From NCBI GenBank assembly GCA_017525605.1, contig JAFXSM010000047.1, forward strand, positions 1 through 36,702: a stretch of 36,702 nt of DNA, in the 5' to 3' direction. Origin of the DNA: Treponema sp. (lineage in GTDB: Bacteria > Spirochaetota > Spirochaetia > Treponematales > Treponemataceae). The translations under genes and the position numbers were made by a program. The notes below the pieces were generated by a model. That model did not search any database. It was not told the origin of the DNA and worked only from the letters and a program-made list of their open reading frames with translations. Below, piece after piece: positions 15,854-24,029 of this stretch; position 1 is the first letter of the stretch; each line of letters starts with the position of its first letter.

Positions 15854-17551
15854 CTAGTCTTTCCTGTTCGCTTTCATTGCGACTTTGTTCTCGTACATCT
15901 GTGTGTCCGCTTTCGTTATTGCATCCTCAAAATCTTTGCGGCTAAAAGGAACGAAAACCGTGACTCCGTATGCCGCGCCAAACGGATGCTCACTCGGCGG
16001 CTGTGTGGCGACTGCTTCGTCGAACGCTTCCAAAGCTTCGTCAACTTTTTCGCGCTCGGCACCCTTGCAAACGGCAACAAACTCGTCGCCGCCAATTCTA
16101 TAAACTTCTCCGATACCGGAAAATGAAGTTTTCACCGCGAGCGCAAACGCCTTAATCATCTCGTCGCCGGCAAGATGACCGTAAGTGTCGTTCGTCTTTT
16201 TCAGATTGTTCATGTCGAAAAGAACAATCGTGAATTCCACAGGAGACTGATTTTCGGCATCCGCATCGACTTTGTAGTTGTCGATGAGAGTGTACCACGC
16301 GGTCTTGTTCAGAACTCCAGTGGCAATGTCGGTGAACGCAAGCTCCTTGTACACCGCATTCTTGCTTGTTTCCTGGGCACGCAGAAGGACTCGGTTGTAA
16401 GTCAGCAGAATCATCGCGCCGAATGTAATCAGGATTCCGATGCTCATCACCGTTCCGAAAAAAAGTTCGAAGAACAGAAGTGTGATAATCATAAAAATAA
16501 AAATGCCGACCGAACTTGAGAACGCCGCGACAAGAATCATGTTCAATATTGTATGACGCTTTTTCAAAAGGCAATTTAGAATGTGTATGCTGCAATACAG
16601 ATACAAAAAGTGCGACACATAAATGCTGTCCGATATGTGAACGCGTCCTGTCACCTGGAACAAAAGCTGCATTGCCGGAATCGCGACGACAAGCACGCTG
16701 AGTATGCGCATTGCAATCGAATTCTTGTTCTCGTCGATGTGGTAGAGGAACAAAAACGTGAATATCGGCATTGCAAGGACTGTCAGGTATTCAAGGCACC
16801 AATGGAGAGGCTGATATCCGAAAACGAATTGCAAAATGCGCGAATCTTCAAGCTGCCACAATCCCAAGCAGATGGCGAGAACGGCAAGAGAAAGCAACGA
16901 ATTGTCGTTTTGTACGAACGAGCTGAAAACACGGCTGGTTCCGAACAAGAAGAACGCGGATATGAGCAGGAACACTCCGAGCATGGACTGAAAATGCTGC
17001 TCAAGCATAATCGTCTGCATAAGATGCGAGCGACCGCTGAGCTGTATCGGCTCAAACTTGCCGGCAGTGCTCTTTAAGTGCGCTTTCGTTTCTATCATGA
17101 TTGTCCGACAGAGCATGTAATCCAGAGGAAGCTGCACCAGATGATACATTCCGCGGTACGAGCGTATCCACGAAGGATTCGTCTCTGTTTCGCTGTGATA
17201 GATGACGTTTCCGTCAAGGCGGACGACTACATCCTGATGATAAGCATAGACGCAAAGGAATTTGTCGAATTTATCGCCCGGCGGCATATTTTTCGGCAAA
17301 TCCCTTGTGTCGATAAAAAGAGCCGCAACTCCGTCTTTTTCGGGTATTTTTGCAGGCAAGTGCTTCACCGGCCTGCGCACTCGGTTGGAGTCATAATAAT
17401 ACCAGCCGTGCTGCAGATTCAAAGCTTCGCGCTGAAAAAGCAGCAGTCTCGGCGTGCCTTGCCCGGCAATCATCACATACACGGCTGTCACCAAGATGAG
17501 CACAATGAGAATTGCATAGGAAATGGTCGTTTTGCAGAAAGACACCTTCAT
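15854..17551 (-). CDS. 7TM sensor diguanylate cyclase (7TMR-DISM-like + GGDEF)
   Basis: A 565-residue membrane protein: one N-terminal helix (10-30), an extracytoplasmic domain (about 31-185) of jelly-roll type as in 7TMR-DISM receptors, seven helices (about 188-390) and a GGDEF domain (405-560). Active-site features are Asp446 in FDMNNLK, DTYGHLAGDE and the intact GGDEF at 487-491, so it should synthesise c-di-GMP in response to an outside signal. The RxxD inhibitory site is missing (Ser478, Gly481). No clear ribosome binding site precedes the ATG. It converges with the soluble GGDEF gene. Confidence 0.85.
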   Translation of the reverse strand: MKVSFCKTTISYAILIVLILVTAVYVMIAGQGTPRLLLFQREALNLQHGWYYYDSNRVRRPVKHLPAKIPEKDGVAALFIDTRDLPKNMPPGDKFDKFLCVYAYHQDVVVRLDGNVIYHSETETNPSWIRSYRGMYHLVQLPLDYMLCRTIMIETKAHLKSTAGKFEPIQLSGRSHLMQTIMLEQHFQSMLGVFLLISAFFLFGTSRVFSSFVQNDNSLLSLAVLAICLGLWQLEDSRILQFVFGYQPLHWCLEYLTVLAMPIFTFLFLYHIDENKNSIAMRILSVLVVAIPAMQLLFQVTGRVHISDSIYVSHFLYLYCSIHILNCLLKKRHTILNMILVAAFSSSVGIFIFMIITLLFFELFFGTVMSIGILITFGAMILLTYNRVLLRAQETSKNAVYKELAFTDIATGVLNKTAWYTLIDNYKVDADAENQSPVEFTIVLFDMNNLKKTNDTYGHLAGDEMIKAFALAVKTSFSGIGEVYRIGGDEFVAVCKGAEREKVDEALEAFDEAVATQPPSEHPFGAAYGVTVFVPFSRKDFEDAITKADTQMYENKVAMKANRKD

Positions 17552-17629
17552 AAAAATCAGTTTAAGCTATTTTTAGGATATCTGCCATTAAAATTTTCTG
17601 AACGATTATGCAATTCAATATCCGTTCTC

Positions 17630-18205
17630 TTATTTTGCAAGAATCATGCACCAGTAATATTTATATGGGGCATCCGGGCAATATGCATACGCTATTCCGA
17701 TTTTTGAAAAATTCTCGCCGAGCATGTTGCGCCTGTGACCTTGCCCTGAATAATTCTTGTCGTCTTCTTTCCAAGCCGTAAACGCAGATTCTCCGCTCTG
17801 TTGCCCTGCGGCAATGTTTTCGCCTGCTGCAGACCGAGAAATTCCGAGTTCGTCCAAAACAGTGAAACAGCTCGTTCCGTTCGGGCGCGTGTGAGCAAAG
17901 TTGTTCACGAGTTCCTTTGCCCTGATTGCAGCCGCCTTGCACAAATCCTCGTCCAACGTGAGTGCCGAAAGTTTTCCGACAAGATTTGTCTTTGTCGAAT
18001 TGTCCTCGTTCCAATAATACGCCTCGCTTCCAGTTCGGAATTCATTCGTCAAATCAAAAATCGACTGCACGTTAGAATCTTCATAATTTACCGTGATATT
18101 TGTGAACTGAGGTTCGGCACAAACTTCCTCGTCAACATCCCCACAACCGACAAAACCGAATCCGAACAAAAATGCCGCCAAAGCCGCAAAAAAAATTCGT
18201 CTCAT
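17630..18205 (-). CDS. CAP/SCP-domain lipoprotein
   Basis: A 191-residue lipoprotein with a signal ending at Cys21 (FVGC). The rest is a CAP (SCP/PR-1) domain: FAHTRPNG with its His, AGENIAAG with its Glu, and GHRRNMLGENFSKIGIA with its His. Bacterial members are surface proteins of uncertain role. GGAGGTGATTTT before the ATG is an excellent ribosome binding site. Nothing downstream looks co-transcribed. Confidence 0.88.
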   Translation of the reverse strand: MRRIFFAALAAFLFGFGFVGCGDVDEEVCAEPQFTNITVNYEDSNVQSIFDLTNEFRTGSEAYYWNEDNSTKTNLVGKLSALTLDEDLCKAAAIRAKELVNNFAHTRPNGTSCFTVLDELGISRSAAGENIAAGQQSGESAFTAWKEDDKNYSGQGHRRNMLGENFSKIGIAYAYCPDAPYKYYWCMILAK

Positions 18206-18313
18206 AAAATCACCTCCAGAAACAAACTAAAGAATATTTTAACACGGAATTTGCGAATACAGGGGGATTTGTTTTTTGGGGAGATTGGAGAGATTTCTCT
18301 TACAATACGCAAA
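18206..18313. other. Noncoding gap
   Basis: This is the first part of a 326-bp gene-free stretch (18206-18531). Upstream of the CAP gene it is AT-rich and probably holds that gene's promoter, but no box is clear enough to assign. The rest of the stretch is the duplicated nifJ tail described separately. Confidence 0.4.
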
Positions 18314-18354
18314 AACGCTCCCCAAAAAGGAATCTTTTCCTCTCAGGGAGCGTT
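18314..18354 (-). terminator. Terminator ending the PIN-module transcript
   Basis: AACGCTCCC (18314-18322) pairs with GGGAGCGTT (18346-18354), with an inner AGGAA/TTCCT stem. A run of A before it gives a U-run on the minus strand. It is the counterpart of the nifJ terminator at 20089-20130. Confidence 0.85.
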
Positions 18355-18514
18355 CGCCATTTTCAATGGATTGAGTTGCACGAAGTGTCAGCTCGAATCT
18401 AGTTTGCCATGCAGCGTAAGCTGTCATGGCATAGCGTTTTACGCTGCACTCGTCAGAGTGTCAGCGTGAAAACTATTTGTAAAGCTCAACAAGTTTCTGC
18501 AAGTGCTCGAATCG
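18314..18514 (-). repeat. Diverged duplicate of the nifJ 3' end, 3' UTR and terminator
   Basis: This segment parallels 20089-20309 in the same order: the last 14 codons of nifJ (with stop), three hairpins and a terminator. Shared words include aaaactatttgta and catggcat. The hairpins here are 18442-18466, 18405-18431 and 18373-18394; each keeps the same single-base bulge as its partner near nifJ while the stem sequences differ. The two copies are direct repeats about 1.8 kb apart and flank the two-gene PIN module. Confidence 0.85.
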
Positions 18515-18529
18515 TACATATTCTCTCAT
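18473..18529 (-). pseudogene. Remnant of the nifJ 3' end (18-codon open frame)
   Basis: On the minus strand an ATG at 18529 opens 18 codons whose last 13 read RFEHLQKLVELYK and stop, identical to the end of the intact oxidoreductase at 20268. Over these 42 bases there are eight differences, all synonymous. The frame begins two bases after the PIN gene stop. It is best read as the leftover 3' end of a diverged nifJ allele; translation as a peptide is possible but there is no clear ribosome site. Confidence 0.75.
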
Positions 18530-18531
18530 AC

Positions 18532-19473
18532 CTATTGCAAATTGCGGAGTGCATTTTCAAAGGCAGTTTTTATTTTTTGTTTCAGTTCGTCTGGTGATGG
18601 AATATCGTCCATTTGAACATCATGCATAACGATATTTTTCTGAATGGCGCCTTTATTTGTGGAGTTATGTACGTGAAGCGTACCGGTCATTTTACCCATT
18701 ACCTTGCCGTTTAACTTTCCATAAATATCACCATTCATATTCCCAAGAATATTTCCGTTCAGTATTCCGTTTATGTCTCCATACATTGAGCCTTGAATGG
18801 TGCCGTTCATCTTACCGTTAATGTCGCCGTACATATCACCCAGGATGTTTCCGTCAAGGATTTCGTTAATGTCGTTTTTATAGTCGCCTTTTATATTTCC
18901 TTTAACACGGGCATTAATATCACCAATAGATTCTCCGTCCAAATCACTTGTGTAATTTCTATTAATATTATCCTCGTAATCTTCATAATCGTCTTCAAAA
19001 TCATCATCAATTTCAAATTCTTCAAGCAAACCGTTTTTCGTTATCTTCGCAACTTCAATACACTTTGAACGGACGGAGCGCGAATCGCCCAAATCCCACA
19101 CATCGGAAGCAAGTGCGACATCTTGTGTGATGAAAAGAATATTCTCTTTCAGACGAAGCTGCGTAAAAAGCGCAAGGAAATCGTTGTCAGCAAAGGAATG
19201 TGAAGAATCGCCGTATACTTCAAAGATGTTCTTCAAATTACCCTGTGTAATCAGTTCAAGAGCCTTTGTCGCATTCGCTTTCAGTTCTTCATCAGATGAA
19301 GATGTATGTTTTGTAAGCTCATTTAGGACTGTCTGCGTAATTTTGATTTTGTAATTGTTCCCTGTCAAAAATCCTGCGATATTGTTCATGCAGGTTTGAA
19401 ACTGTTCGTGCAGAATGCTGCAAGTATCAATCCAAATCGAGAAGCCTTTTTTTGTATATTTTTCAAGAAACAT
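18532..19473 (-). CDS. PIN-domain nuclease fused to a Gly-x-(I/L/M/V)-x tetrapeptide solenoid
   Basis: A 313-residue protein. Residues 10-145 fit a PIN ribonuclease fold with a full acidic set: Asp16 (IWIDTCSIL), Glu52 (VLNEL), Asp98 (ADNDF) and Asp118 (ITQDVALA). An acidic stretch follows (151-170, rich in Asp, Glu and Tyr). Residues 208-267 are 15 uninterrupted tetrads of the form Gly-x-hydrophobic-x (GDIN, GKMN, GTIQ and so on), with looser units from about 184. These likely form a narrow beta-solenoid or a polymerising stalk. A short helical tail closes the protein. There is no signal peptide. It lies two bases after a gene of unknown function, so the two form an operon. The target of the nuclease, if active, is unknown. 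Confidence 0.75.
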   Translation of the reverse strand: MFLEKYTKKGFSIWIDTCSILHEQFQTCMNNIAGFLTGNNYKIKITQTVLNELTKHTSSSDEELKANATKALELITQGNLKNIFEVYGDSSHSFADNDFLALFTQLRLKENILFITQDVALASDVWDLGDSRSVRSKCIEVAKITKNGLLEEFEIDDDFEDDYEDYEDNINRNYTSDLDGESIGDINARVKGNIKGDYKNDINEILDGNILGDMYGDINGKMNGTIQGSMYGDINGILNGNILGNMNGDIYGKLNGKVMGKMTGTLHVHNSTNKGAIQKNIVMHDVQMDDIPSPDELKQKIKTAFENALRNLQ

Positions 19474-19475
19474 TA

Positions 19476-19982
19476 TTATTTTCCTTGCTTTAGTCCGCTG
19501 ATGAAATCAACTGCGGAGTCTACTTTTTCGATAGATAACGCTTCCGAAAGCATCTCTTTTAGAGAGATGTTTTCCCCATTTTCAGTGACCGCAAAAAAAC
19601 TTGCTACCAACTTGTTGTTTTCTTCCAGACGGATTTCTGCTTTATTTCCGTAGCATAGTTTTACCATTGTAAATGTAAGAGTTTTGTTTGAGTTAGACCG
19701 AAGGACAATGCGTAAAGGAATTTGCAGCATTTGTGCAGATATACCACCATTCGACCAAAACTCAGGTGCTAAAATGGTTACATCCTTATAAACCTCAGAG
19801 GCTCTTCCAGGTTTATCCTCAACGACGCATGAGTTCTCGTCAGATTTTGAGTCATACCAAGACTTTTCAGTTATAACATGAGTCATATCCTTCTGTTGAA
19901 AAATCTTATTCCATTTTTCAAACTCAGATTCAAATGCTTCTTTTTTATCACTTTTCTTATTGCAATCAAATTTGCAGTTCAT
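19476..19982 (-). CDS. Unknown protein paired with the PIN-solenoid gene
   Basis: A 168-residue cytoplasmic protein I cannot place. The N-terminus is charged and Cys/Lys-rich (MNCKFDCNKKSDKKE); the middle (about 65-130) alternates hydrophobic residues as in a beta-rich domain (LQIPLRIVLRSNSNKTLTFT); the end is helical. I use the ATG at 19982 because GGGAG lies five bases upstream; an ATG four codons earlier overlaps that site. A TATAAT on the minus strand (20046-20041) may be the module's -10 box. The stop is two bases before the PIN gene. In a toxin-antitoxin reading this would be the partner or immunity protein, but nothing in the sequence proves it. Confidence 0.6.
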   Translation of the reverse strand: MNCKFDCNKKSDKKEAFESEFEKWNKIFQQKDMTHVITEKSWYDSKSDENSCVVEDKPGRASEVYKDVTILAPEFWSNGGISAQMLQIPLRIVLRSNSNKTLTFTMVKLCYGNKAEIRLEENNKLVASFFAVTENGENISLKEMLSEALSIEKVDSAVDFISGLKQGK

Positions 19983-20088
19983 TCTTTCTCCCAAATTTGA
20001 GGTTTGCTTTTATTTCACGCTGTATGAATTGTTTGCCATAATTATATTTTATCATGAAAGAAATTCTTTTTCCCCTCAATAAAAACAA

Positions 20089-20130
20089 AAAACGCCCCTC
20101 GTAAGGAAAAATCCTCGCAAGGGGCGTTTT
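20089..20130 (-). terminator. Terminator of nifJ
   Basis: AAAACGCCCCT (20089-20099) pairs with AGGGGCGTTTT (20120-20130), with an inner AGGA/TCCT stem. The A-rich run before it gives the U-run on the minus strand. It separates nifJ from the PIN module downstream. Confidence 0.92.
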
Positions 20131-20267
20131 CATTTCGTATGGTTTGAGCCGCACCGAAGGTGTCGGCTCAGGCTTGTTTGACATGTGCACCAATTTTGCG
20201 AAGCAAAATAGTGCATCATGGCATTAAGCGTTTTATGCTGCGAGCCTGTGGCTCGTCAGCATGAAAA
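20131..20267 (-). ncRNA. Structured 3' UTR of nifJ: three bulged hairpins
   Basis: Between the nifJ stop and terminator lie three hairpins: 20235-20262 (ATGCTG/CAGCAT outside, CGAGCC/GGCTCG inside), 20181-20220 (CATG outside; TGCAC and ATTTTGC stems inside) and 20144-20170 (TGAGCCG/CGGCTCA with CACC/GGTG). Each has an unpaired T on the plus strand at the same place (an A in the RNA). The diverged copy at 18314-18514 keeps this plan with compensatory changes. A role in mRNA stability is plausible. Confidence 0.6.
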
Positions 20268-23200
20268 CTATTTGTACAACTCAACAAGTTTCTGAAGATG
20301 TTCAAATCTTGCCTTAGCAGCCTGCTCGTTCCTGTCGAACAAGACCTTAGCTCGCTCTGGGAACTTGCGTGTAAGTGCACTATATCGAGTCTCGTTGTTG
20401 AGGAATGCCTGGTAAGTTCCGTCGCCTTCTTTTGAAGTGAGGGTGAACGGATTCTTGCCTTCTGCCTTGAGGGCCGGGTTGAAGCTGAAGAGGTTCCAGT
20501 AGCCGGCTTTGACAGCTGCCTTCATCTCGTCCTGACAGTGGTTCATGCCACCCTTAACACCGTGGAGCTCACATGGAGCGTATCCGATGATGAGTGACGG
20601 ACCGTTGTAAGCCTCTGCTTCCTGGATGACTTTGAGAGCCTGTGCAGGATTTGCACCGAGAGCAATCTGTCCAACGTATACGTAGCCGTAGCTCATTGCA
20701 ATCTCAGAGAGTGACTTTTTGCCCATATCTTTACCAGCTGCTGCGAACTGACAAACTTCACCGATGTTAGAAGCTTTTGATGCCTGTCCACCTGTATTTG
20801 AGTACATCTCTGTATCGAATACCATTACGTTTACATTTTCGCCAGAAGCGAGAACGTGGTCGAGACCGCCGAAACCGATGTCGTAAGCCCAACCGTCACC
20901 ACCGAAAATCCATACAGACTTCTTAGCGAGGTAGTCTTTCTGCTCAAGGATTTCTTTTGCAGTTGCAGAACCGTCTTTCTCAAGGGCAGCGATGAGTTCA
21001 TCAGCCTTAGCTGCGTTCTCTTTTGTGCTGTCTTTTGTAGCCATGAAAGCGTCGATTGCAGCCTTGAGGTCGCCTGTTGCTTCCATTCCGTTCAACTTCT
21101 CGATGAGGTTGTCGCGGATATATTTCTGGCCTGAGTACATACCCAAACCGTGCTCTGCGTTGTCCTCGAAGAGTGAGTTAGCCCAAGCCGGACCTTTCTT
21201 TGAGTCCTTGTTGATTGTGTAAGGAGCTGTAGCTGCAGGGCCACCCCAGATTGAAGAACAGCCTGTAGCGTTTGAAATGTACATGTGCTCACCGAAGAGC
21301 TGAGTAATCAAGCGGGCATAAGAAGTCTCTGCACAACCTGCGCATGAGCCAGAGAACTCAAGAAGCGGCTGGTTGAACTGGCTTCCTTTGACTGTGTTGT
21401 CGCCGAATCCAGAATCTGCTTTCTTTGATACATTTGCAACGAGATAGTTCCAAGCTGGCTGCTCTGAAAGGCGAGTCTCCTGTGGAACCATTGTGAGTGC
21501 CTGTACTGGACAAACTGTTGTACATTCTCCACAACCCATACAATCGAGTGGGCTGACAGAAAGTGTGAACTTGTATTTTCCAGCCTTTGGCTTCAAGTCA
21601 ACAGCTTTTCCACCGTTCTTCTCGACTTCACTAGCTTCTGCGTCTGTGAGGAGGTATGGGCGGATTGTTGCGTGTGAACAAACGAATGCACAGTTGTTAC
21701 ACTGAATACATTTTGTTGAATCCCACTCTGGAACATTGACTGCTGTTCCGCGTTTCTCGTATGCAGAAGCACCGAGCTGGAACTGTCCGTCTGCAATATC
21801 CTTGAATGCGCTGACTGGGAGGTTGTCGCCGTCCATCAAAGCGATTGGGTTCATGAGTTTTTCTACCATATCAACGGTAGCTTTTTCACCCTTGAGAGCT
21901 GGTTTAGCTGCGTCAGGAGCAGGATTTGCCCAAGAAGCAGGAATCTTAACTTCGTGGAGAGCACCTGCACCCTGGTCGATAGCCTGGCAGTTCATGTCAA
22001 CGACTTCCTGACCTTTCTTAGAGAATTTTGCAACAACCTTCTCTTTCATGTATTTGATTGCTTCTTCAGCTGGGAGAACATTTGCAAGCTTGAAGAATGC
22101 AGACTGGAGAACTGTAGAAGTGCGTTTTCCAAGACCAATCTTTGTAGCGATGTCAACTGCGTCTACAGTGTAAACCTTGATTTTGTGGTCTGCGATGTAT
22201 TTCTTTGACTCAGCAGGCAAGTGCTTGTCGAGCTCTTCGTCGCTCCACTGACAGTTGATGAGGAATGTACCACCGTCTTTAACATCCTGAACCATCTTGT
22301 AGCCCTTGATGATGTAAGACTGGTTATGACATGCAACGAGGTCAGCCTGGTTGATGTAGTATGGTGAGCGGATTGGTTTGTCACCAAAGCGCAAGTGGCT
22401 GATTGTGATACCGCCAGTCTTCTTTGAGTCGTACTGGAAGTATGCCTGAATGTATTTGTCAGTGTGGTCACCGATGATTTTTGTAGAGTCTTTGTTTGCA
22501 CCGACTGTACCGTCACCACCGATACCCCAGAATTTACACTCAACAGTTCCCTCTGCGGCTGTAATCGGAGCCGGCTTAACTTCAGGAAGAGAGAGATTCG
22601 TAACGTCATCGACAATTCCGAGTGTGAAGCGTGGCTTAGGAGCATCTTTTGCAAGTTCTGTGTAAACAGCGAATACTGAGCTTGGCGGAGTGTCCTTTGA
22701 ACCAAGTCCGTAGCGTCCGCCAGAGAGCTTAACGTCGTTCAAGCCTGCTTCGCGGAGAGTTGCAGCAACGTCGAGGAAGAGAGGTTCACCGAGTGAGCCA
22801 GGTTCCTTTGTGCGGTCGAGGACTGCGACTTTCTTTGCAGTTTTCGGCAATTTCTCCAAGAATTTTGCAGAAACCCACGGTCTGTAAAGGTGAACTTTGA
22901 TGAGACCGACTTTCTCGCCCTTCTTTGTGAGGTAGTCGATAACTTCTTCTGCAACGTCACAGATTGAGCCCATCGCAACGATAACGCGGTCAGCATCGCT
23001 AGCTCCGTAGTAGTCGAAGAGACCATAGTTCGTGCCGAGCTTAGCGTTGATTTTGTTGATGTATTTCTCAACGATTGCAGGGAGAGCGTCGTAAGTTGAG
23101 TTACAAGCCTCGCGGTGCTGGAAGAACACATCGCCGTTCTCGTGAGAGCCGCGCATTGCCGGATGCTCCGGGTTCAACGCATGAGCGCGGAACGCCTTGA

Positions 23201-23798
23201 GAGCGTCGTTCGGGAAAAGCTCCTTGAGGTCAGCGTAGTCCCAAGTTTCGATTTTCTGGATTTCGTGTGAAGTGCGGAAACCGTCGAAGAAGTTGATGAA
23301 CGCAACTTTTCCTTCGAGGGCTGCAAGGTGTGCGACAGGAGCCAAATCCATGATTTCCTGCGGATTTGATTCTGCGAACATTGCTGCACCTGTCTGGCGG
23401 CAAGCGTAAACGTCCGAATGGTCGCCGAAGATGTTCAAAGACTGAGTTGCAACACAACGTGCCGCTACATGGAATACACAAGGAAGCTGTTCAGCAGCAA
23501 TCTTGTACATATTAGGAATCATCAAAAGAAGACCCTGAGATGCCGTGAATGTTGTTGTCAAAGCTCCAGATGCCAAAGAACCGTGAACTGTACCAGCAGC
23601 ACCGGCTTCTGATTCCATTTCGATAACTTTTACTTTGTTACCGAAAATGTTCTTGCGGCCGTCAGCAGACCAGTTGTCTACGTTGTCCGCCATTGGTGAA
23701 GAAGGAGTGATTGGGTAGATACCAGCAACTTCCGTGAACGCATAAGCGACATGGGCAGCGGCTGTGTTACCATCCATTGACTGTTTCTTTCTGGACAT
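20268..23798 (-). CDS. nifJ: Pyruvate:ferredoxin (flavodoxin) oxidoreductase, single chain
   Basis: A 1176-residue enzyme that oxidises pyruvate with CoA to acetyl-CoA and CO2 and reduces ferredoxin, central to anaerobic energy metabolism. All parts are present in one chain: the N-terminal pyruvate and transketolase-like domains (AYAFTEVAGIYPITPSSPMA), two [4Fe-4S] motifs (CIQCNNCAFVC near 695 and CMGCGECTTVC near 755), the proximal-cluster cysteines including SCAGCAE, and the thiamine diphosphate site GDGWAYDIG with MYSNTGGQ near 965-1003. AGGAGGACAAA directly before the ATG is a very strong ribosome site. Codon choice differs from its neighbours (more T-ending, fewer CG-rich codons), as expected for a highly expressed gene. 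Its 3' end is duplicated at 18473. Confidence 0.97.
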   Translation of the reverse strand: MSRKKQSMDGNTAAAHVAYAFTEVAGIYPITPSSPMADNVDNWSADGRKNIFGNKVKVIEMESEAGAAGTVHGSLASGALTTTFTASQGLLLMIPNMYKIAAEQLPCVFHVAARCVATQSLNIFGDHSDVYACRQTGAAMFAESNPQEIMDLAPVAHLAALEGKVAFINFFDGFRTSHEIQKIETWDYADLKELFPNDALKAFRAHALNPEHPAMRGSHENGDVFFQHREACNSTYDALPAIVEKYINKINAKLGTNYGLFDYYGASDADRVIVAMGSICDVAEEVIDYLTKKGEKVGLIKVHLYRPWVSAKFLEKLPKTAKKVAVLDRTKEPGSLGEPLFLDVAATLREAGLNDVKLSGGRYGLGSKDTPPSSVFAVYTELAKDAPKPRFTLGIVDDVTNLSLPEVKPAPITAAEGTVECKFWGIGGDGTVGANKDSTKIIGDHTDKYIQAYFQYDSKKTGGITISHLRFGDKPIRSPYYINQADLVACHNQSYIIKGYKMVQDVKDGGTFLINCQWSDEELDKHLPAESKKYIADHKIKVYTVDAVDIATKIGLGKRTSTVLQSAFFKLANVLPAEEAIKYMKEKVVAKFSKKGQEVVDMNCQAIDQGAGALHEVKIPASWANPAPDAAKPALKGEKATVDMVEKLMNPIALMDGDNLPVSAFKDIADGQFQLGASAYEKRGTAVNVPEWDSTKCIQCNNCAFVCSHATIRPYLLTDAEASEVEKNGGKAVDLKPKAGKYKFTLSVSPLDCMGCGECTTVCPVQALTMVPQETRLSEQPAWNYLVANVSKKADSGFGDNTVKGSQFNQPLLEFSGSCAGCAETSYARLITQLFGEHMYISNATGCSSIWGGPAATAPYTINKDSKKGPAWANSLFEDNAEHGLGMYSGQKYIRDNLIEKLNGMEATGDLKAAIDAFMATKDSTKENAAKADELIAALEKDGSATAKEILEQKDYLAKKSVWIFGGDGWAYDIGFGGLDHVLASGENVNVMVFDTEMYSNTGGQASKASNIGEVCQFAAAGKDMGKKSLSEIAMSYGYVYVGQIALGANPAQALKVIQEAEAYNGPSLIIGYAPCELHGVKGGMNHCQDEMKAAVKAGYWNLFSFNPALKAEGKNPFTLTSKEGDGTYQAFLNNETRYSALTRKFPERAKVLFDRNEQAAKARFEHLQKLVELYK

Positions 23799-24029
23799 TT
23801 TGTCCTCCTAATTTAAAATAATTTTTTTTTACGATTTTTAATCCCTTTTAAAATATCGCGAATAAGGACTAGAAAAAAATGTGTTGGCAGAAAAGTTATT
23901 TCTGAAAAAGCATACAGTCTGCCTTAACCTAAAGGCAGACCATAGAACTAATTTTAGCTAGTGAATTCTGAATTTTCAATGAAAATTTCTAATGAACTTT
24001 TGTAATATGCCGATGATTCGACCGATTTT
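23799..24029 (-). other. Upstream region of nifJ with a hairpin
   Basis: No gene is seen in this 231-bp AT-rich gap. GTCTGCCTT (23917-23925) pairs with AAGGCAGAC (23932-23940), probably ending the carA-LRR transcript, though the U-run is weak. The nifJ promoter should lie between this hairpin and 23799; no box pair is convincing. Confidence 0.5.

Noticed and set aside
18532..20090. Ordinary VapBC toxin-antitoxin pair
   Set aside because: The PIN protein is more than twice VapC length because of the solenoid, and the partner is larger than, and unlike, VapB-type antitoxins.
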